Below, in pieces: positions 13,557-22,394 of a stretch of DNA of 34,861 nucleotides. Both the position numbers and the translations under genes were made by a program. The notes under the pieces are model-generated. The model did no database searches. It worked only from the letters and a program-made list of their open reading frames with translations, and had not been told where the DNA came from. How positions within the stretch are numbered: the stretch's first letter is position 1; each line of letters begins with the position of its first letter. This DNA is from an uncultured Clostridia bacterium. GTDB lineage: Bacteria > Bacillota > Clostridia > Christensenellales > Aristaeellaceae. The stretch covers positions 1 to 34,861 of the forward strand of contig CAMVEB010000041.1 in the NCBI GenBank assembly GCA_947166385.1, in the 5' to 3' direction.

Positions 13557-15851
13557 TTACTTATATGTTACTGATCCGAAGATGTTCTTGGAATATCTGC
13601 CAATTTCTGATTTGGCTAGCTCAGGGTTAATCTCTGCGCACTTTTTTATGCAGTCATACGCATAATTGACATTGGCTTTTAAGAAGTTTGGTACACCCCT
13701 TGAATAAGCACCCGCCAACATATAATACGCAAGCCCTTTTTCTTTCACATTATCCCATTTATCCGAATTGATCGTGTTTTTGAGAAGCTGTACTTCTTCA
13801 GGTATTTTATAGCCATAATGATCAGGCTCATCCAGATGAATAGCTAACAAATGAACAGTTGCATATGGATGCATATTTTGATCAACTTTAGACAGCATGG
13901 AGAGAGCAAGATCATATTTTTTCGCTTCATAAGCTGCACGCCCACAATCGTAGTACGCCATATCTTCTGTTAAGTCTAAGAGTTCAGAGTCTCGATTTTG
14001 CGAGCGCAGGAATTCAATTTCAGAAATGCATTGTGTTAATTGATCAAGGGCTTTTTGTATTGCGCCAATATCATATACTATGTGGCCAAAGACACCTAAA
14101 GTGTACGCATAATATTCTTTTACATCCAAATTGTCTGGGAACAATTGATTGGCTCTGGTGATTACTTCGAGTGCCTTGTAAATATCATTGCCCACTAGTC
14201 CTGCCGTATAACGAATCATTGCATAAGGATCAGTGCCTTCGTTTGCCAGTTCTTCATCAGTTTTTTCTGCGCATTCACTTAACAAACGTTGAGCATCATC
14301 ATTGCCCATCTGCGCTGATTTTTGGATCCACATCCGTCCTTCTTGTTCATTTCCATCTGAAATGAGGATTTGACCCTTCGTAAGGTATGCTACAGAAACC
14401 TTATCATCTGGAACATCGCTTAGCAAATTCATTGCAGTGCCCACATCTTTTGTTGTTCCCCATCCATAGCCATACAATGTAGCAAGCATTAAATTCCCAT
14501 CATTTAGGCCTTCTTCGTTTACTTGTTTTAAATAGGCAAATGCTTTTTCATCATCTCTTGTTACGCCCGTACCGGAATAGTACATTCTGCCTAAATAGTA
14601 AGCTCCTGATGGTTCACCGGATTGGATGCCCAATGTAAAGAAATGAATTGCCCGTTGATAGTCTTGCAAATCCAGGCAAACCTCACCGGCTGAAACAATA
14701 TTTCTTGGTTCGCCCTGCTCGCTTGAAAGCAGAAAGTACTGGATAGCCGTTTCAGGATCGCTCTCAACATATTCGCCGTATCTGTATAAATTGCCAAGTT
14801 CATACGAGCAATCATAGTCCCCCAGCTCGCTGCCAAGTTGGAAATATTTTGCACAATAATCGGAATGATAATCCTCGTCTAGTATTCTGCCGCAATTGTA
14901 CAGTGCTCTTGTATTCTTTTGTTTCTGCAATACTAACCCATAGTAGTACAAAGCTTGAGCCTTATCAGCTTCTACGCCTTCACCAATCTTATACCTGCTG
15001 GCTTTTTCATACAATGCACAAGGATCGCCTTCAGCACACTTAAGATTGACCTCATCCCAGGAAGCATGATCATAACGATCATCATACTCTTTTATAACGG
15101 GCATGTCCTGGGGCCAGGAATTCCTGTCTACTGCGAAGATTTTTAGTTTCCCGTTCTTTTCCTGTGATTCCGATTCAGGCTTTATCTGTTTAACCTCAAT
15201 GCCATCAGGGATTTCCACTTTGATTTTTTCACCCGGGGCATGAGCTGATGCTGGATTAACACTTTGGCTGATGAACTCGAATGCGGATGAAAGGTTGTCT
15301 TTTTCAACTTTAAGGACCATGCCGTTCTTATGCATTCCTGCCAACTCTTTTTCATTGGCCTGATCTCCAATTTCAATTCCGAAAAATACACACTTCGCTG
15401 TCCTTTGTGCTTCAAGCAATTCCTCAAATGCTCCGTTGTCTGCATCATTCGATTCACCATCTGTTAACAGACAGATCCATGGTTGATTATACATCACATG
15501 ATGATTAATGTAGTCTTGCTTTCTTTCAGCCAACCGATCCAAAGCGAACTTGATAGCAAGATGTGTACGAGTCAGCCCTCCGCATGAAATAGTAGGAATT
15601 CTCATTTTGGAAATTGCGCTAAATGGAGATTCTTCTCTTACATCATCATCATAGGTGACCAGACACACTTCCACCCTGCCTCGTGCTGTATCATCACTTT
15701 CTATAGCATTTTTAAGGTTTTGGATAGCCTCGGTCAGCTGCTTTTCATACCCGCGCATAGAATATGACGTGTCTACCAAAATGACGCAGGGAAGATGCTG
15801 TTCGCCCAGGTTTTCAATGGGAAGCCTGGGCCTTTCAGTGATATTTCCCAT
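13557..15851 (-). CDS. TerY-like VWA protein fused to Sel1/TPR repeats
   Basis: 764 residues without signal peptide or membrane segment, so cytoplasmic. Residues about 1-215 are a von Willebrand A domain with an intact metal-binding MIDAS: DTSYSM, the Thr of CGGLTRTH and LTDGES. It is closely similar to the stand-alone VWA protein at 20633-21319, sharing PRLPIEN and EQHL at the N terminus and KNGM near the end. Residues about 270-520 are Sel1-type repeats (ALYYYGLVLQ, YLGRMYYSGTGVTRDDEKAF, LYGYGWGTTKD), and the rest to 764 is TPR-like helices. It probably acts as a scaffold that recognises partners through the repeats. It lies 53 bases after the CFI-box gene with its own CGGAGG site and ends the gene train. 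Confidence 0.88.
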   Translation of the reverse strand: MGNITERPRLPIENLGEQHLPCVILVDTSYSMRGYEKQLTEAIQNLKNAIESDDTARGRVEVCLVTYDDDVREESPFSAISKMRIPTISCGGLTRTHLAIKFALDRLAERKQDYINHHVMYNQPWICLLTDGESNDADNGAFEELLEAQRTAKCVFFGIEIGDQANEKELAGMHKNGMVLKVEKDNLSSAFEFISQSVNPASAHAPGEKIKVEIPDGIEVKQIKPESESQEKNGKLKIFAVDRNSWPQDMPVIKEYDDRYDHASWDEVNLKCAEGDPCALYEKASRYKIGEGVEADKAQALYYYGLVLQKQKNTRALYNCGRILDEDYHSDYCAKYFQLGSELGDYDCSYELGNLYRYGEYVESDPETAIQYFLLSSEQGEPRNIVSAGEVCLDLQDYQRAIHFFTLGIQSGEPSGAYYLGRMYYSGTGVTRDDEKAFAYLKQVNEEGLNDGNLMLATLYGYGWGTTKDVGTAMNLLSDVPDDKVSVAYLTKGQILISDGNEQEGRMWIQKSAQMGNDDAQRLLSECAEKTDEELANEGTDPYAMIRYTAGLVGNDIYKALEVITRANQLFPDNLDVKEYYAYTLGVFGHIVYDIGAIQKALDQLTQCISEIEFLRSQNRDSELLDLTEDMAYYDCGRAAYEAKKYDLALSMLSKVDQNMHPYATVHLLAIHLDEPDHYGYKIPEEVQLLKNTINSDKWDNVKEKGLAYYMLAGAYSRGVPNFLKANVNYAYDCIKKCAEINPELAKSEIGRYSKNIFGSVTYK

Positions 15852-15904
15852 AATAATATCCTCCGTTCATGCTTAGGTTCATGTTTGGAAAAGCAAATAG
15901 CAAA

Positions 15905-16378
15905 TTACTCTGACTTTTCCTGTCGTTTCAATCCATATACCATCATCATATAATGAATGACAGCTTCATCAAATCTTTCACTCTGAATCAGTTTAACGAT
16001 GATCTGGATCTTTTCGTAAATTGACTGCCAGATTGCATCACGGTCTGGTTTGTCTTGGATCATTTGAACAATAGCCGGTGCATCTTCATAATACATTTTT
16101 ATGAGTTCGGGACCATACGCTTGATTCTTCAGGTAACCGTCCCGAAATGCCCGTAATGTTTCCAGTTCAAGACAGTTATCGGGCAATCCTTTGTAATCAC
16201 AGCACGCTGTTGTAAGAAAGCATGAACCCGAACTTCCTTCCCTGACATTTTCATCTCCCTCTCTGAAATGGGGGCAGGAATCTGTGGGATAATAATAGCT
16301 GCGATACCATTCACAATATCCCTTTCTGTCTTTCCCTTCGTAGGTATAGTATTTACAGTTTCCGCAGCATTCGATCAT
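15905..16378 (-). CDS. Cys-rich CFI-box (CFLTTAC) protein
   Basis: 157 residues in two parts. The N terminus (CCGNCKYYTYEGKDRKGYCE, then DSCPHF) is a Cys cluster likely to hold a metal. The middle carries CFLTTACCDYKGLPDNCLEL followed by TLRAFRDGYL, the CFI-box C-terminal motif of unknown role that appears at the end of many bacterial proteins and here is followed by a helical tail. AAGGAGG precedes the ATG. The 216-base gap to the kinase gene holds two more strong Shine-Dalgarno-like sequences and a TATAAT within the palindrome AAGTATTATACTT (16555-16567), so a separate promoter or a leader peptide is possible. Its place between kinase and VWA-Sel1 suggests it belongs to the same system. Confidence 0.7.
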   Translation of the reverse strand: MIECCGNCKYYTYEGKDRKGYCEWYRSYYYPTDSCPHFREGDENVREGSSGSCFLTTACCDYKGLPDNCLELETLRAFRDGYLKNQAYGPELIKMYYEDAPAIVQMIQDKPDRDAIWQSIYEKIQIIVKLIQSERFDEAVIHYMMMVYGLKRQEKSE

Positions 16379-16594
16379 CTTTGGATCCTCCTTTTTCTTC
16401 CACTTCTGTAATCTCCATCATTTGTAATCATAATACACAGTCGCTAAAGGTGAATTTCTTCTTCTCTCTCAATTCAAACGAAATGAAATAATCAAGCATT
16501 TTTCAGCATCACTGTTTCAATGAGGCATCCCTCCTTTCCCAAGTGTTTTCCACGAAGTATTATACTTGTTATCACCTCCCTCCTTTTTCATCAG

Positions 16595-18703
16595 CTAGTC
16601 ATCCTTATATAGCCGATAATCAGTATTGTTTTGAATGGAATGTAGTACAAACATGGTTGACGAATGGATCTTTATCGTAAAATAGTCTGTATAGTCGTTG
16701 CTGTCTTTGAGATTATACCTATATTTCCCGTTTTTTACAGACCAGTTATAATTTGAACCCAGTCCTTCTGGCATGTTATGGATATAATGCTCGCTATCCA
16801 TTGTTACTGTTACTGTGCCGCCGCCATTCTTATTATAGTGCCAGCTGCCTTTCATGTATTCAGCAAACATATCAGAGTTCATAGTTAACAGATCTTTTGC
16901 ATCTGCAAAATTAATATTGTCATATATTGTTGAGAAATAATCTGATGCAGTATATATGTGGGCTTTGCAAAATGTGGTATAGAGTGCTGTATTCAGATAG
17001 GAACTGCTTATATTATCAAATAAATTGTATGCTTTTGTATAATCGCCGCTTTGATAATATCGTACTGCGCTGTCATAATTGTTTCTTCGGATTTGCCCAT
17101 CGCGTTGATTCTCTATTTTCATAACTTCATTGCGTACACTATTGTATTCATCAGAGAACAGCTGGAAATAACCGGGAAACAGATTCATATATACTAACGC
17201 TTTCTCATATTCACAGTTATGAATGGATGTTTTGATCAATCCGTACATGATCAGACAATATAGGACTGCAATAACGCAAATAAAGTTGAAGAATTTATCC
17301 TTTATGCTTTTCTTCTCTCTGTCTTTTTTATAGTTGAATCGAACTTCGCTTAGATTTTCTTTTCCCTTCCGATTTACTTTAATCTTTATTTTGGTTTTAT
17401 TGCTGATGAGATGATATCCCTGGATATTGATTGCATAGGCATAGCCGGATTTTCCATATTCAACATCTATTTGGGAAGCACACAAGACGTTTCCATTTTG
17501 ATCGCAATGAATAACCGGAATTAATTTATGTGGCACAGGGAGATTACCGGTTCTTTTGCCAGTTCTTCTTCCAGAACCTGTTCTGGTTCCTGCATTGGTT
17601 CCCACACCGGTTCCTTGATTGGTTCCTGCCCCGGTGTTATTGCTCTTTCTGAATTCAATAGCACACCATGGACATCCCCCGTTATAGTTTTTTGAAAATT
17701 CATGAAGGGGGTTTTTGTTGCAGGAGCTGAAGCCCGCCTGATAAAACTTTTCAAGTGCTTCACGCCACTCTTTTGCTGTTGGTCTGTTTGCGATAGTCGT
17801 TTGTTTTACTGCGGTGTTCGCATTATATTGAAATGCGCGCTGAAATAAGGTGTTGATTTCCTTTGAAAACACAGCCATCCCAAGAGAGTCCTCAACCGTG
17901 TTGCCCGTTTCACCGTTAACGTAAGGACAAAATCCTTTCAAGATATTGTCCATGATCTTTGGATTGGAAGAGGAAGCATGTTCTGTATTGTAATCCAGGC
18001 ATCCGAATGGATGGCAGTTATTGTTTAACAGAGTAAAAACATGTATGGCAAGAGCAAAGCAATCTGTCTTATCAGAGAACTGATTATTCGGTTTAGTTAA
18101 ATCCTTGCCCTGTAACTCGGGTGGCAGCACTTCAGGAAACCCAACGATACATTTATATAGCCGGCCTTGTTTCGTGCTGATGTTGAACGAACCGGCATCA
18201 ATCAGCGTTACGTTTCCGGTGGGATCTATCAGAATGTTATTGGTATTCATGTCTCCAACAACAATTCCTGCGGCATGGAGTTTTTCGATCACATACGCGA
18301 GATTAAACGCGATCGCGATTGAGTATTGCCATCTGTAACCATTGAGCCAAAAGGCGTCTCTGTCAGATGGTCTCATAGCCCAAATGATCGATTTCATGTT
18401 TTCTATTTTGGGCATAATATAACCAATGAAATTGCCGGATGAATCATATAAGGCGTCAGTCGGCCATGCGACAATGAGTTTTCCATCTGTTTGCGGATTA
18501 AAATTCATATCCAGCATGGCAAGGATTTTTTCTTCCGTTGGCTTCATTAAAGATGAATCTGCCAGACGCTCTGCCTTATATACCTTTGCAACAAGTTTCG
18601 ATTGCCCAACGATGGAATAGACAGTACCTTCACCGCCGCTTTTAATTTTTTGACCCAGTTCGTATTTCTTGTTTCTGTCTTTTCCATACATAATGCCTGA
18701 CAA
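16595..18703 (-). CDS. Membrane Ser/Thr-type protein kinase of a TerY-P-like triad
   Basis: 702 residues from a TTG with AGGGGG nine bases upstream; ATG at 18691 is the alternative. Kinase domain about 14-320: glycine loop IKSGGEGTVY, Lys40 in VAKVYK, catalytic GDMNTNNIL (Asp151, Asn156) in place of HRDLKxxN, and LIDAGSF (Asp169) in place of DFG, with LPPELQG as the APE-like segment. These deviations are typical of the kinases paired with PP2C and VWA proteins. Residues 328-347 form a CNKNPLHEF...CPWC zinc cluster. A Gly/Thr/Arg low-complexity linker, one membrane helix (about 469-490), a TPR-like helical part (NYDSAVRYYQSGDYTKAYNL) and an external beta-rich domain (GSWHYNKNGGGTVTVTM) follow, so it could sense an external signal. 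It sits 79 bases after the phosphatase gene. Confidence 0.88.
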   Translation of the reverse strand: MSGIMYGKDRNKKYELGQKIKSGGEGTVYSIVGQSKLVAKVYKAERLADSSLMKPTEEKILAMLDMNFNPQTDGKLIVAWPTDALYDSSGNFIGYIMPKIENMKSIIWAMRPSDRDAFWLNGYRWQYSIAIAFNLAYVIEKLHAAGIVVGDMNTNNILIDPTGNVTLIDAGSFNISTKQGRLYKCIVGFPEVLPPELQGKDLTKPNNQFSDKTDCFALAIHVFTLLNNNCHPFGCLDYNTEHASSSNPKIMDNILKGFCPYVNGETGNTVEDSLGMAVFSKEINTLFQRAFQYNANTAVKQTTIANRPTAKEWREALEKFYQAGFSSCNKNPLHEFSKNYNGGCPWCAIEFRKSNNTGAGTNQGTGVGTNAGTRTGSGRRTGKRTGNLPVPHKLIPVIHCDQNGNVLCASQIDVEYGKSGYAYAINIQGYHLISNKTKIKIKVNRKGKENLSEVRFNYKKDREKKSIKDKFFNFICVIAVLYCLIMYGLIKTSIHNCEYEKALVYMNLFPGYFQLFSDEYNSVRNEVMKIENQRDGQIRRNNYDSAVRYYQSGDYTKAYNLFDNISSSYLNTALYTTFCKAHIYTASDYFSTIYDNINFADAKDLLTMNSDMFAEYMKGSWHYNKNGGGTVTVTMDSEHYIHNMPEGLGSNYNWSVKNGKYRYNLKDSNDYTDYFTIKIHSSTMFVLHSIQNNTDYRLYKDD

Positions 18704-18782
18704 TTGACCTTTCCCCCTGATTACAGTAATAGGCGATTAGAATTTCCCAAATCCGTGCATCTCGGCTGCAGTAGCATATCCG

Positions 18783-20495
18783 TCAAACCTGCATCAGTGT
18801 TTCATCAAAGGTTCTGTTTCCTTCATCTTCGTTTTCTTCGGGAATCGTATCAGACAATTCTTCCGTTTCAGTCGTGGAATCAGGATCTGTCAATAACATC
18901 TCTTTGCCTTTACTGCTTTCGCCGGCAAGTGCCCAATAAGTGAAGATGTCCACTTCGCCTGTCATGCGTATTTGATTGATTTGTTGGAATTCACGGATCG
19001 CTTGCTCAGTTAATTCTCCATAAATTCCATCTGCCGTAATAATCCATCCTTTTGAAATCAGCTTTGTCTGTATGTCTTCTACGATCTTGCCTTTTTGACC
19101 GCGTTTTATGACATATTTCTCTGGTGAAACCGCTTGTGATTGGGTAACATCTTCATGATCTTCAGTTCCATTCGCTAATACTTGTTCTGCATCGTGAAAT
19201 CCTCGATCATATTCCGCTTTGAGATCCTTCTCATGGGCAAGTTGTAATGCATCAAGTTGCTCCTGAACGGATGATTGTTCCTGTTGTTTTCCAGCTTCAA
19301 CTCCGGCGTCATATCCGACTTTTCTGAAAACGAGTCCGCATGCCAATAAGAGAACAATGGAAATAGCAGGGATCAGAATTCGCGATGCTTTTTTCAGCGT
19401 GCTATTGTCCTGGTTGGAATAATCAATGGAAGAGATCACCCCTTTCTCGATTTGAGGCAATCCCGAATAATCATCATGTGGATTCTTGGCATCCTGAAAA
19501 GAAGTGTTATCTGTTGCCTGTTGAATCGTTTGAGAAAGATCTGCCGCTTGAGTTGTTTCTTTACCCGGAATGGCCTCTGCAGGTGTAATATCATTCTCTC
19601 TCTCAGAACGTGTTTGTGTATTTTTGCTTAATGCTTCCTCTATCTCTTGCTTTGCCTTGTCAGAATCCTCATTCCATTTTTCTTCATCAAATGGCACTGG
19701 CTTAACATTTTTCAGAATGGCTGGTATTTGAATGAGTGCAAGCGTAATATCATCGATTACGCCGTATCCGTCTCGGAACTCTTTTTCCCGTAAATACCCA
19801 TCCCATGTATCACGAAGCTCAGCAACATCTTCTTCTGTCTCCATAACAATTTCGAATAAGGATTTAAAGAAAGGGTAATACACTCTGTTGTGCATACGTT
19901 CTGAACCAACCGCTTTATCTAAAAGACCATCTGTTAATAATACCAGCGCTGCAACGGGTTTCTTTGCGACTCCAAATGTCCAGCTATCCGTAGAAGATAA
20001 AGGAATCACACTGTTAGCTTCTTCTCCCTCTATTCTGCTGGTAATCATGCTGTAAGTCCCATCGGCCATGAACGCAACAACACCGTCATCCCCGATATGT
20101 CCCACATAGCAGGTACCGCTATCGGTAAGAATTGTTACAGTAAGCGTTGTGTCAAACAATTTGAATGGTAATTCCCGCATTTCGGCTTCTCGCTCGATTT
20201 CATCATTCGCCTTTGTATAAGCGCTTTTAAGAATGGAGAGAATTCCCTCATCAGAAATATGATCTACAAGAGAAAGATCTTTCTCTAACACTTTAAGAAC
20301 GGTTGTAACGGCGATCTTTGATCCATACTCGCTATAGTCACAGCTGCCAACGCCGTCAGCAATAGCGACAACGCCAAATGTAGTATTCAGCTTTTGATTT
20401 GTTATGCTGATAGATCCGCTGTAGTCTTGACAGTTCTTGCCGGATTTTATGTGGGAGTCCCCTTGCTGCGAAATAGTAAAGTGACTAAGTTTCAT
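18783..20495 (-). CDS. PP2C phosphatase with membrane helix and external peptidoglycan-binding domain
   Basis: 570 residues from ATG 20495, preceded by GAGGTAATCTGGAG. The frame extends to 20633, overlapping the VWA stop, but that extension holds an inverted repeat and adds an unrelated hydrophobic head before the usual PP2C start, so I prefer the short form. PP2C domain about 1-285 with metal ligands in AIADGVGS (Asp47), HIGDDGVVA, LLTDGLLD and DDITLALI. A charged linker leads to one membrane helix (about 375-393) and a PG_binding_1 domain (about 460-522: KRGQKGKIVEDIQTKL, DGIYGELTEQAIREFQ). The catalytic part faces the cytoplasm and the wall-binding part faces outward. It probably reverses the adjacent kinase in response to wall state. 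Confidence 0.9.
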   Translation of the reverse strand: MKLSHFTISQQGDSHIKSGKNCQDYSGSISITNQKLNTTFGVVAIADGVGSCDYSEYGSKIAVTTVLKVLEKDLSLVDHISDEGILSILKSAYTKANDEIEREAEMRELPFKLFDTTLTVTILTDSGTCYVGHIGDDGVVAFMADGTYSMITSRIEGEEANSVIPLSSTDSWTFGVAKKPVAALVLLTDGLLDKAVGSERMHNRVYYPFFKSLFEIVMETEEDVAELRDTWDGYLREKEFRDGYGVIDDITLALIQIPAILKNVKPVPFDEEKWNEDSDKAKQEIEEALSKNTQTRSERENDITPAEAIPGKETTQAADLSQTIQQATDNTSFQDAKNPHDDYSGLPQIEKGVISSIDYSNQDNSTLKKASRILIPAISIVLLLACGLVFRKVGYDAGVEAGKQQEQSSVQEQLDALQLAHEKDLKAEYDRGFHDAEQVLANGTEDHEDVTQSQAVSPEKYVIKRGQKGKIVEDIQTKLISKGWIITADGIYGELTEQAIREFQQINQIRMTGEVDIFTYWALAGESSKGKEMLLTDPDSTTETEELSDTIPEENEDEGNRTFDETLMQV

Positions 20496-20545
20496 CTCCA
20501 GATTACCTCGCTTTCCCTGTAGCAATGAAAGAGGCTTCTGACAAA

Positions 20546-20583
20546 TATGCCAGGCATACATTGAAACGACTATGCCTGGCATA
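20546..20583. repeat. Paired 13-bp palindromes between the VWA and PP2C genes
   Basis: TATGCCAGGCATA (20546-20558) and TATGCCTGGCATA (20571-20583) are each palindromic around one base and are also exact reverse complements of each other, 25 bases centre to centre. In RNA they can form a perfect 13-base-pair hairpin with a 12-base loop in the 137-base gap. A processing or attenuation hairpin, or a double binding site, are both possible. Confidence 0.6.
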
Positions 20584-20632
20584 AAAGACAGTGATATCAG
20601 CGTCCATGACTGCAAAACTGAATTTTGTATCA

Positions 20633-21319
20633 TTAAACGTCAATCTCAATAAACTTGACTTCCATGTCATTGGGCACCTGAAGGTTCAGCTTGTCTCCAG
20701 GTTTATTAACTGAAGCTCCGCTGGCACTCTGACTGATAAAATCAAATACAGAAGAGAGGTTATCTTTACCGACTCTGAGGATCATCCCGTTTTTATGCAT
20801 TCCTCCAAGCTCGGTTTCATTCACTTCATCTCCAACCGCAACACCAAAGAAAACGCATTTGGAATCTCTCTGGGCTTTCAGCAATTCATCAAAAGCACCA
20901 TTATTGGCATCGTTCGAGCCGCCGTCTGTTAACAGCCAAATCCACGGTTGATTATATGTTACATGATTCTGTTTGTAAACCGCTTTTCTTTCGGCAACAC
21001 GCTGCAAAGCAAATTGAACTGCTGCATGGGTGCAAGTCATTCCGCCGCACGAGATACGGGGGATTTTCATTTTCGTGATAGCGCCAAATGGAGATTCTTC
21101 CCTGACATCATCGTCAAACGTAATTAAGCAAACCTCAACTCGGCCGCGAGCAATATCATCGTCCTGAATCGCTTCTTTCATTGCGGTGATTGCTTCAACC
21201 AACTGCTTCTCATAGCCGTGCATTGATCCGGAGGTATCAACCAGAACAGCGCATGCAAGATGCTGTTCGCCCGTGTTTTCGATAGGAAGTCTTGGTTTTT
21301 CACAAATGGTTATTGCCAT
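20633..21319 (-). CDS. TerY-like von Willebrand A protein
   Basis: 228 residues, the usual TerY length, all one VWA domain. The MIDAS is complete: DTSGSM near residue 29, Thr in CGGMTCTH and LTDGGS. There is no signal peptide or membrane helix. It is the first gene of the train, behind an ECF-type promoter (21379-21403) and a GAGGAGG ribosome site. VWA proteins of this type occur with a PP2C and a kinase in the TerY-P triads described in comparative-genomics work on tellurium-resistance genes, where they are thought to be metal-dependent scaffolds for the phosphorylation pair. No TerD/TerC gene is in the window, so I do not assign tellurite resistance. Confidence 0.88.
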   Translation of the reverse strand: MAITICEKPRLPIENTGEQHLACAVLVDTSGSMHGYEKQLVEAITAMKEAIQDDDIARGRVEVCLITFDDDVREESPFGAITKMKIPRISCGGMTCTHAAVQFALQRVAERKAVYKQNHVTYNQPWIWLLTDGGSNDANNGAFDELLKAQRDSKCVFFGVAVGDEVNETELGGMHKNGMILRVGKDNLSSVFDFISQSASGASVNKPGDKLNLQVPNDMEVKFIEIDV

Positions 21320-21378
21320 GTTTTCATCCTCCTCTGGCTTCTTGATAAACCCGGTTGTTTTCCGGTTCTGCCATATTC

Positions 21379-21403
21379 AACACCGTCTGCGGCAAATAGT
21401 TCC
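21379..21403 (-). promoter_or_regulatory. ECF-type promoter of the VWA-PP2C-kinase train
   Basis: Reverse strand GGAAC (21403-21399), 16 bases ending in GG, then TGTTGAA. It aligns without gaps with the promoters at 22328-22352 and 23087-23111. The predicted start leaves a leader of about 50 bases with GAGGAGG before the VWA ATG. Confidence 0.65.
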
Positions 21404-21476
21404 CGGTTATTTCAAAAACTTTTTGTGATTCAGATAATTACGCCGATCTGAATGGAATAGGATTTGCCATCCCTGC

Positions 21477-22271
21477 TTATCTGTGCAGCTGAATATCAAC
21501 CAGCACCGAGTTGATCCCTGATGTTCCGGCATTGCCATTTCCATACATTTCGATTTTTAAATCCGTAACCCCGGACACATCCACCTCGATGTCATATGGT
21601 TTCGTCATGCTGCCAATCTCATCCCGCTGATACAACAGTTTACCATCTCCATAGATCCTGTAAGACCCGGTATATGGAGAGCCCTTGTCGCTCTCACGGA
21701 TAATCCCTTTCGCTGTCAGTTTCTTGAATTCACCGCCGATATCCCATATGTTAAAGCAGGAAGCCTTGTATCTGTCCACATCCCCGGGGGCTATATATCC
21801 GCGCAATCCTGAGCGATAATGATTCCCAAGAGTATCTGTGATGCCATTCTTGATCACCTGTATTTTTCCTTCATAATAGGGATTCAAAGATGTCAGATCA
21901 ACGGTATCCTCGATGATTGGTTGTTCATTGGCGCTCGGAACACTGTCAGCAGATTTGTCAATCATCTTCGGCTCAGAAACGGTCTGTTGACTCGACTCAG
22001 AAACAGCCTGATAACTCGACTCAGAAATGGTCTGATGATTGCCCTTGTTCTGAGAAACCAGGAAAAAAACAGCTGCTGCCAAGATCAGAGTAGCCAGCAG
22101 ATGAGATTTCTCCTTCGCTTTTCCCCTGTTCGCGGGTGCCTGATCCAGCGTCCGCTTTTGCTGGTTTTGCTCATTCGTATCCAGATCCATGATAGACATC
22201 GATCCGCATCTCGGACACCGGGCCAGAGCATCCATGTACTTGTTTTCACAATAACTGCATGTTTTCATCAT
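21477..22271 (-). CDS. Zinc-ribbon membrane protein with external NPCBM-like domain
   Basis: 264 residues. N-terminal zinc ribbon (CSYCENKY, CPRCGS), a basic stretch, one membrane helix (about 58-75, LLATLILAAAVFFLVS), a Ser/Glu/Gln linker made of three related SESS(Y/Q)Q units encoded by imperfect direct repeats of about 27 bases (21972-22035), then about 135 residues of NPCBM/NEW2-like carbohydrate-binding fold (YYEGKIQVIKNGITDTLGNH, SYRIYGDGKLLY, VDVSGVTDLKIEMYGNG). The layout gives a cytoplasmic metal-binding head and an outer sugar-binding domain, suitable for a wall or glycan sensor. It has its own ECF-type promoter and a GGGAGGG ribosome site, and reads in the same direction as the VWA train. 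Confidence 0.8.
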   Translation of the reverse strand: MMKTCSYCENKYMDALARCPRCGSMSIMDLDTNEQNQQKRTLDQAPANRGKAKEKSHLLATLILAAAVFFLVSQNKGNHQTISESSYQAVSESSQQTVSEPKMIDKSADSVPSANEQPIIEDTVDLTSLNPYYEGKIQVIKNGITDTLGNHYRSGLRGYIAPGDVDRYKASCFNIWDIGGEFKKLTAKGIIRESDKGSPYTGSYRIYGDGKLLYQRDEIGSMTKPYDIEVDVSGVTDLKIEMYGNGNAGTSGINSVLVDIQLHR

Positions 22272-22327
22272 TTTTCCCTCCCGTTAATTATAATAATGCC
22301 TGATACCTGAAACCCTACGCTTTCTTC

Positions 22328-22352
22328 AACGCCTCTTTCTGAAAAAAGTTCC
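22328..22352 (-). promoter_or_regulatory. ECF-type promoter of the zinc-ribbon/NPCBM gene
   Basis: Reverse strand GGAAC (22352-22348), then TTTTTTCAGAAAGAGG (16 bases), then CGTTGAA. This is the best of the three copies, with the T-run after GGAAC common in ECF promoters. Confidence 0.75.
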
Positions 22353-22394
22353 GTCGTGCGAAAAAAACTTCTGGTCGGCCGATTGCCAAAGGCA

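Noticed and set aside
16489..16569. 26-codon GTG frame in the kinase/CFI-box gap
   Set aside because: The Shine-Dalgarno sequence is only about three bases from the GTG, and the frame has no recognisable leader-peptide pattern.
13557..21319. Tellurite resistance cluster
   Set aside because: Only the VWA, PP2C and kinase part of that context is present; no TerC, TerD/E/Z-type gene was seen.
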